32,204 bases of DNA from an uncultured Prevotella sp. (GTDB taxonomy: Bacteria; Bacteroidota; Bacteroidia; Bacteroidales; Bacteroidaceae): contig CALNFG010000004.1 in the NCBI GenBank assembly GCA_939792625.1, positions 1 through 32,204 on the forward strand, in the 5' to 3' direction. Of the stretch, positions 28,690 through 32,204 are shown piece by piece (positions within the stretch are counted from its first letter, which is position 1; every line of letters starts with the position of its first letter). The position numbers were made by a program, and so were the translations under genes. A model generated the notes under the pieces. It had not been told where the DNA came from, searched no databases, and was given only the letters and a program-made list of their open reading frames with translations.

Positions 28690-30456
28690 ATGAACGTACA
28701 TAAATATTTCCTGACACTGGCGACAGCCGTCATTGCCGGCATCAATGCCTACGCCACCGACATTGTGGTGAAACCCGGAGCATACTCAATAGAGAAAGCG
28801 CTCCAGCAGGCTCGCGAAGAAAAACGCCTCAATCATGCCACAGACATCTGTCTGCGGCTGCAGGAAGGCACATACAGCCTCAACCAACCAATCGTGGTAA
28901 GACCCGAAGACAACGGCACACGCATCATCGCCGAAGGCAAGGTCATCATAAGCGGCGGCGTTAAGATAAGCGGCTGGAAGAAAGAAGGCAAATACTATGT
29001 GGCTGACGTGCCCGACTTCAACGGACGTCCGCTGGAGTTCAGACAGATGTGGGTCAACGGCAGCAAAGCTGTAAGGGCGAGAGACGTAGACGACTTCGAG
29101 AAGATGTACCGCATACGCAACGTTGACAAGACAAAAGAGACAATCTACGTACCGGCCGAAGCCGTGAAGAAAATCGCAGGCGCAAAATATGCAGAGATGG
29201 TGCTGCACGAAATGTGGTGCGTGGCCAACCTGCGCATAAAAGACATCAAGATGATGGGCGACAGCGCCGCCGTAACCTTTCACCAGCCCGAAAGCCATGT
29301 ACACTTCATGCACCCCTGGCCGTCGCCTATGGTCACGACTGACGGGCACAACTCAGCGTTCTATCTGACCAACGCAAAGGAGCTGCTCGACAGCGAAGGC
29401 GAATGGTATCTCGATGCAAAAGCATCCAAACTGTATTACATTCCCCGCAAAGGAGAAGACATGAAAACGGCGGAAGTCATTGTACCGGCTGTGGAGACAC
29501 TGCTGAAGGTTGAAGGCACTCCCGACCAGCCTGTGAAAGACGTCACTTTTGAGGGCATTACATTCAGTCATGCCACATGGATGCGCCCGTCAATCAGCGG
29601 ACACGCACCTCTGCAGGCAGGCATGTACATGACGGAGGCATATAAACTAAGGCCGAAAATGGACCGCCCCAACGGTGACCACAAGCTTGACAATCAGGGA
29701 TGGGTGGGCCGTCCGGCAGCGGCAGTTGCCATAAACTGTGCCGAAAACGTATCTTTCACAAAATGTACGTTCCGGCACAACGCCTCGACAGGTCTCGACT
29801 ACCACCTTTATATAAAAGGAGGCAGTGTGGACCGTTGTACTTTCACTGACATCGGCGGCAACGGAATACTGGCCGGCGGATTCAGTCCGGAAGGATTCGA
29901 GGCACACAAACCATACGACCCCACCGATGAACGGATAATCTGTACCGGACTGAGCATAACGAACAATCTCATCACCGACGTGACCAACGAAGACTGGGGA
30001 TGCGTCGGCATCGGAGCAGGCTTTGTGAAAGACATAAGGATATGCAACAACGAGATAAGCGAAGTGTCATACACAGGCATATCAATGGGCTGGGGCTGGA
30101 ATCAGCAGGTATGCGCCATGTCTAACAATCTTGTCAGCGGCAACCTCATCCATCACTACGCCAGACACATGTACGACACGGCCGGAATATATACTCTCGG
30201 CTCACAGCCCCACTCGCTCATCGAAGGCAACGTTGTGAGAGACATCTATTCACCAGGATATGTGCATGACCCCGAACACTGGTTCTATCTGTACACAGAT
30301 GAAGGCTCGTCGGGAATCATTGTAAGAAACAACTGGACTCCGGCCGAAAAATATCTCAAAAACGCCAACGGTCCGGGCAACACTTGGGAAAACAACGGAC
30401 CCAACGTGCCCGACAGCATAAAGGCGAAAGCCGGCATCACACCGGTCGGTAAATAA
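28690..30456 (+). CDS. Secreted right-handed beta-helix glycosidase candidate (GH141/GH120-like)
   Basis: Signal peptide; IISGGVKISGWKKEGKYYVADVP, QMWVNGSKAVRARDVDD, FEGITFSHATWMRP, SYTGISMGWGW, TAGIYTLGSQPHSLIEGNVVRDIY, NNWTPAEKYLKNANGPGNTWENNGPN. Start set at 28690; the track start at 28540 lies inside the upstream gene. Confidence 0.75.
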   Translation: MNVHKYFLTLATAVIAGINAYATDIVVKPGAYSIEKALQQAREEKRLNHATDICLRLQEGTYSLNQPIVVRPEDNGTRIIAEGKVIISGGVKISGWKKEGKYYVADVPDFNGRPLEFRQMWVNGSKAVRARDVDDFEKMYRIRNVDKTKETIYVPAEAVKKIAGAKYAEMVLHEMWCVANLRIKDIKMMGDSAAVTFHQPESHVHFMHPWPSPMVTTDGHNSAFYLTNAKELLDSEGEWYLDAKASKLYYIPRKGEDMKTAEVIVPAVETLLKVEGTPDQPVKDVTFEGITFSHATWMRPSISGHAPLQAGMYMTEAYKLRPKMDRPNGDHKLDNQGWVGRPAAAVAINCAENVSFTKCTFRHNASTGLDYHLYIKGGSVDRCTFTDIGGNGILAGGFSPEGFEAHKPYDPTDERIICTGLSITNNLITDVTNEDWGCVGIGAGFVKDIRICNNEISEVSYTGISMGWGWNQQVCAMSNNLVSGNLIHHYARHMYDTAGIYTLGSQPHSLIEGNVVRDIYSPGYVHDPEHWFYLYTDEGSSGIIVRNNWTPAEKYLKNANGPGNTWENNGPNVPDSIKAKAGITPVGK

Positions 30457-30535
30457 CCCCGTGAACAGGCGCAGGCATGACTGCAACTAACAAATAACGG
30501 AGCAAGGCAAAACCGTATCAAAAATCAGGGTTTGC

Positions 30536-30638
30536 AAAACGTGGTCTTTCATACAGCAAAAGGCCACGTTTTACCGCACAAAAGGTAACCTTTTGCGAGA
30601 CAAAAAGCCATGTTTTGCACAGCAAAAAGCAAACTACT
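30536..30638. repeat. 22-bp-period array 3 of AAAA-N7-TTTT blocks
   Basis: Units start at 30536 (AAAACGTGGTCTTTC), 30558 (AAAAGGCCACGTTTT), 30580 (AAAAGGTAACCTTTT), 30602 (AAAAAGCCATGTTTT) and 30624 (AAAAAGCAAACTACT); exact 22-bp steps. Confidence 0.85.
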
Positions 30639-30777
30639 GACAGTCAACAACTTACGTCCGGAGCAAAAATCAATGTCCATGTGCTCGGCCAGAGCAATCC
30701 GCACCCGCGCAGACAAATGCCGCCATAACTGCTAACCGAAGGAAAGAAATAACACCGAAAATAACAATACAGACATA

Positions 30778-32151
30778 ATGGAAAAGAAGAAAAACAGCTT
30801 GAAAAGCACAATAGCCGTATCGCTGACCAACTATCTCGATGCCGGCGCGATTGTTGCCGGAGCCAGCGGACTGACTCTATGGCAGAATTATCTCGGACTG
30901 ACAGAGGGTCATCTCGGACTGCTCAACGCCATAAGCGCCAACTGTCTCGGGGCTGCCATCGGCGCGATAATCGGCGGATTTCTTGCCGACAAATACGGGC
31001 GAAAAGCCATTTATACATATAACATGCTCGTCTACATGCTCGGCGTAGCGCTCATCATGTTCTCGGTAAACTTCCCAATGCTGCTGGCCGGATTCCTCAT
31101 CACGGGCATTTCCGTGGGCGTAGGCGTACCTGCATCATGGACCTACATATCCGAAAGTTCCGAGGTTGGCAACCGCGGACGCAACATAGGCATATCACAG
31201 ATGGCCTGGGGCATAGGGCCAACCATAATACTGATACTCGGCACGTTGCTGGCACCGCCCACGGGCAACAGTGCCGACAACGCAGGAGTGCTGTTCACAC
31301 CGGTGGTTGAGTCGCTCGCATCGTTCATAACGGGCGGCACAGTCGAGGGCACGGCTCTCAATGTGTTCAGCAGCCGCATTGTATTTGCATCACTCTTCGT
31401 GGTGGCTTTCATTGCATGGACCCTGCAAAGACGCCTCGACGAGTCGGAAGAATGGAAAGCAGAAAAAGCCAGACAGGACGGCAAACAGCAGAAAGGCACA
31501 TTCGCCTCGTTCGGCTCGCTGTTTACAAACAAGGTCAACATACGCACAATACTTTTCCTCGCAGGCATTTATCTCACGTGGAATCTGGTAAGTTCAGTCA
31601 TGGGCTTCTTCCAGCAGCATATATATGAGACAGCCGGAGGCCTGTCAAACCAGCATGCCAACATGCTGTCGGTGGCCCAATGGGTGATTATCATCATCAC
31701 CACCTTCATCTTCTCGATGATAGTAGACAAGGTTAACCAGCGCTGGCTCTATGCCTTCGGCGTTGGCATGGGTGTGCTGGCATGGGTCATCATTGTGACG
31801 ATAGGCGTTAACAGCATATCCGGACTGCTCTTCTTCACACTCATCTGGGGCATACAGGCCGGTGTCTCGGTACAGTCGTTTTATGCGCTGTGGGCATCAG
31901 AGCTGTTCCCTGCCAAATACAGAGCCGCCGCCCAGGGCATAATGTTCTTCATCGTGCGCGGAGTGTCGGCACTGTGGGGACTGGGCTTCGTGTACATCTA
32001 CGGCGAAAACGGCGAAGGCTTTACACTTGCGGCCTACATAATGATGGGACTGCTGATAGTCTCTCTCGTGATTGGAACAATCTGGACACCCCAGACTCGT
32101 GGCAAAACATTGGAACAAATAACTAAAGAAAGATATGGCGACGACATCTAA
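30778..32151 (+). CDS. MFS transporter, sugar-porter-like
   Basis: About 12 hydrophobic segments; GGFLADKYGRKAIYTYNM (MFS loop 2-3 motif); ELFPAKYRAAAQGIMFFIVRG; TPQTRGKTLEQI. Confidence 0.9.
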   Translation: MEKKKNSLKSTIAVSLTNYLDAGAIVAGASGLTLWQNYLGLTEGHLGLLNAISANCLGAAIGAIIGGFLADKYGRKAIYTYNMLVYMLGVALIMFSVNFPMLLAGFLITGISVGVGVPASWTYISESSEVGNRGRNIGISQMAWGIGPTIILILGTLLAPPTGNSADNAGVLFTPVVESLASFITGGTVEGTALNVFSSRIVFASLFVVAFIAWTLQRRLDESEEWKAEKARQDGKQQKGTFASFGSLFTNKVNIRTILFLAGIYLTWNLVSSVMGFFQQHIYETAGGLSNQHANMLSVAQWVIIIITTFIFSMIVDKVNQRWLYAFGVGMGVLAWVIIVTIGVNSISGLLFFTLIWGIQAGVSVQSFYALWASELFPAKYRAAAQGIMFFIVRGVSALWGLGFVYIYGENGEGFTLAAYIMMGLLIVSLVIGTIWTPQTRGKTLEQITKERYGDDI

Positions 32152-32204
32152 AGCAACATGGATTTGGTATCCGGGCGACTATGAGATATGGCTCGGCAAC
32201 AAAA
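32135..32204 (+). CDS. 5' end of a probable alpha-L-rhamnosidase-like (GH78-like) gene, truncated by the window edge
   Basis: ATG at 32135 overlaps the MFS stop by 17 bp: MATTSKATWIWYPGDYEIWLGNK. The WIWYPGDYEIWLGN start is recalled from Bacteroidota rhamnosidase-like proteins; only 23 codons are visible. Confidence 0.5.
   Translation, partial: MATTSKATWIWYPGDYEIWLGNK

Noticed and set aside
1-32204. tRNA, rRNA, transposase, integrase, phage or defence genes
   Set aside because: None recognised on either strand by reading the ORFs and intergenic regions; tRNA detection by eye is limited.

Overview
This window looks like a Bacteroidota chromosome (Prevotella/Segatella-like, judged from protein style, TAnnTTTG promoter boxes and C-terminal sorting tails; not verified). 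From left to right it contains: (i) a minus-strand histidine-degradation operon, hutU (runs off the left edge and is missing from the ORF track) plus a bifunctional ftcD; (ii) a secreted protein with a Por/T9SS-like C-terminal tail; (iii) a PUL core: DUF4957/DUF5123-like lipoprotein, SusC, SusD; (iv) two convergent housekeeping genes, asnA and dnaX; (v) a GH53 endo-galactanase and a GH2 beta-galactosidase-like enzyme; (vi) a 1024-aa beta-helix plus TIM-barrel-like secreted protein of unclear activity; (vii) an ECF sigma factor with no FecR, followed by an unannotated 52-aa ORF; (viii) a secreted isomerase-like TIM barrel overlapping a DUF3826-like gene by 4 bp; (ix) a GH127-like enzyme, a GH141/GH120-like beta-helix protein, an MFS transporter, and the start of a probable GH78-like gene. 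The glycan genes suggest pectin side-chain (galactan/arabinan/rhamnose) use. The most unusual non-coding signal is a family of three intergenic arrays (about 4119, 20149 and 30536). Each is built from 15-bp AAAA-N7-TTTT-like blocks at an exact 22-bp period with 7-bp spacers, so A-tracts and T-tracts alternate every 11 bp. Different unit sequences share the same period, which suggests a structural or protein-binding role. All calls come from reading the sequence; no database search was run.
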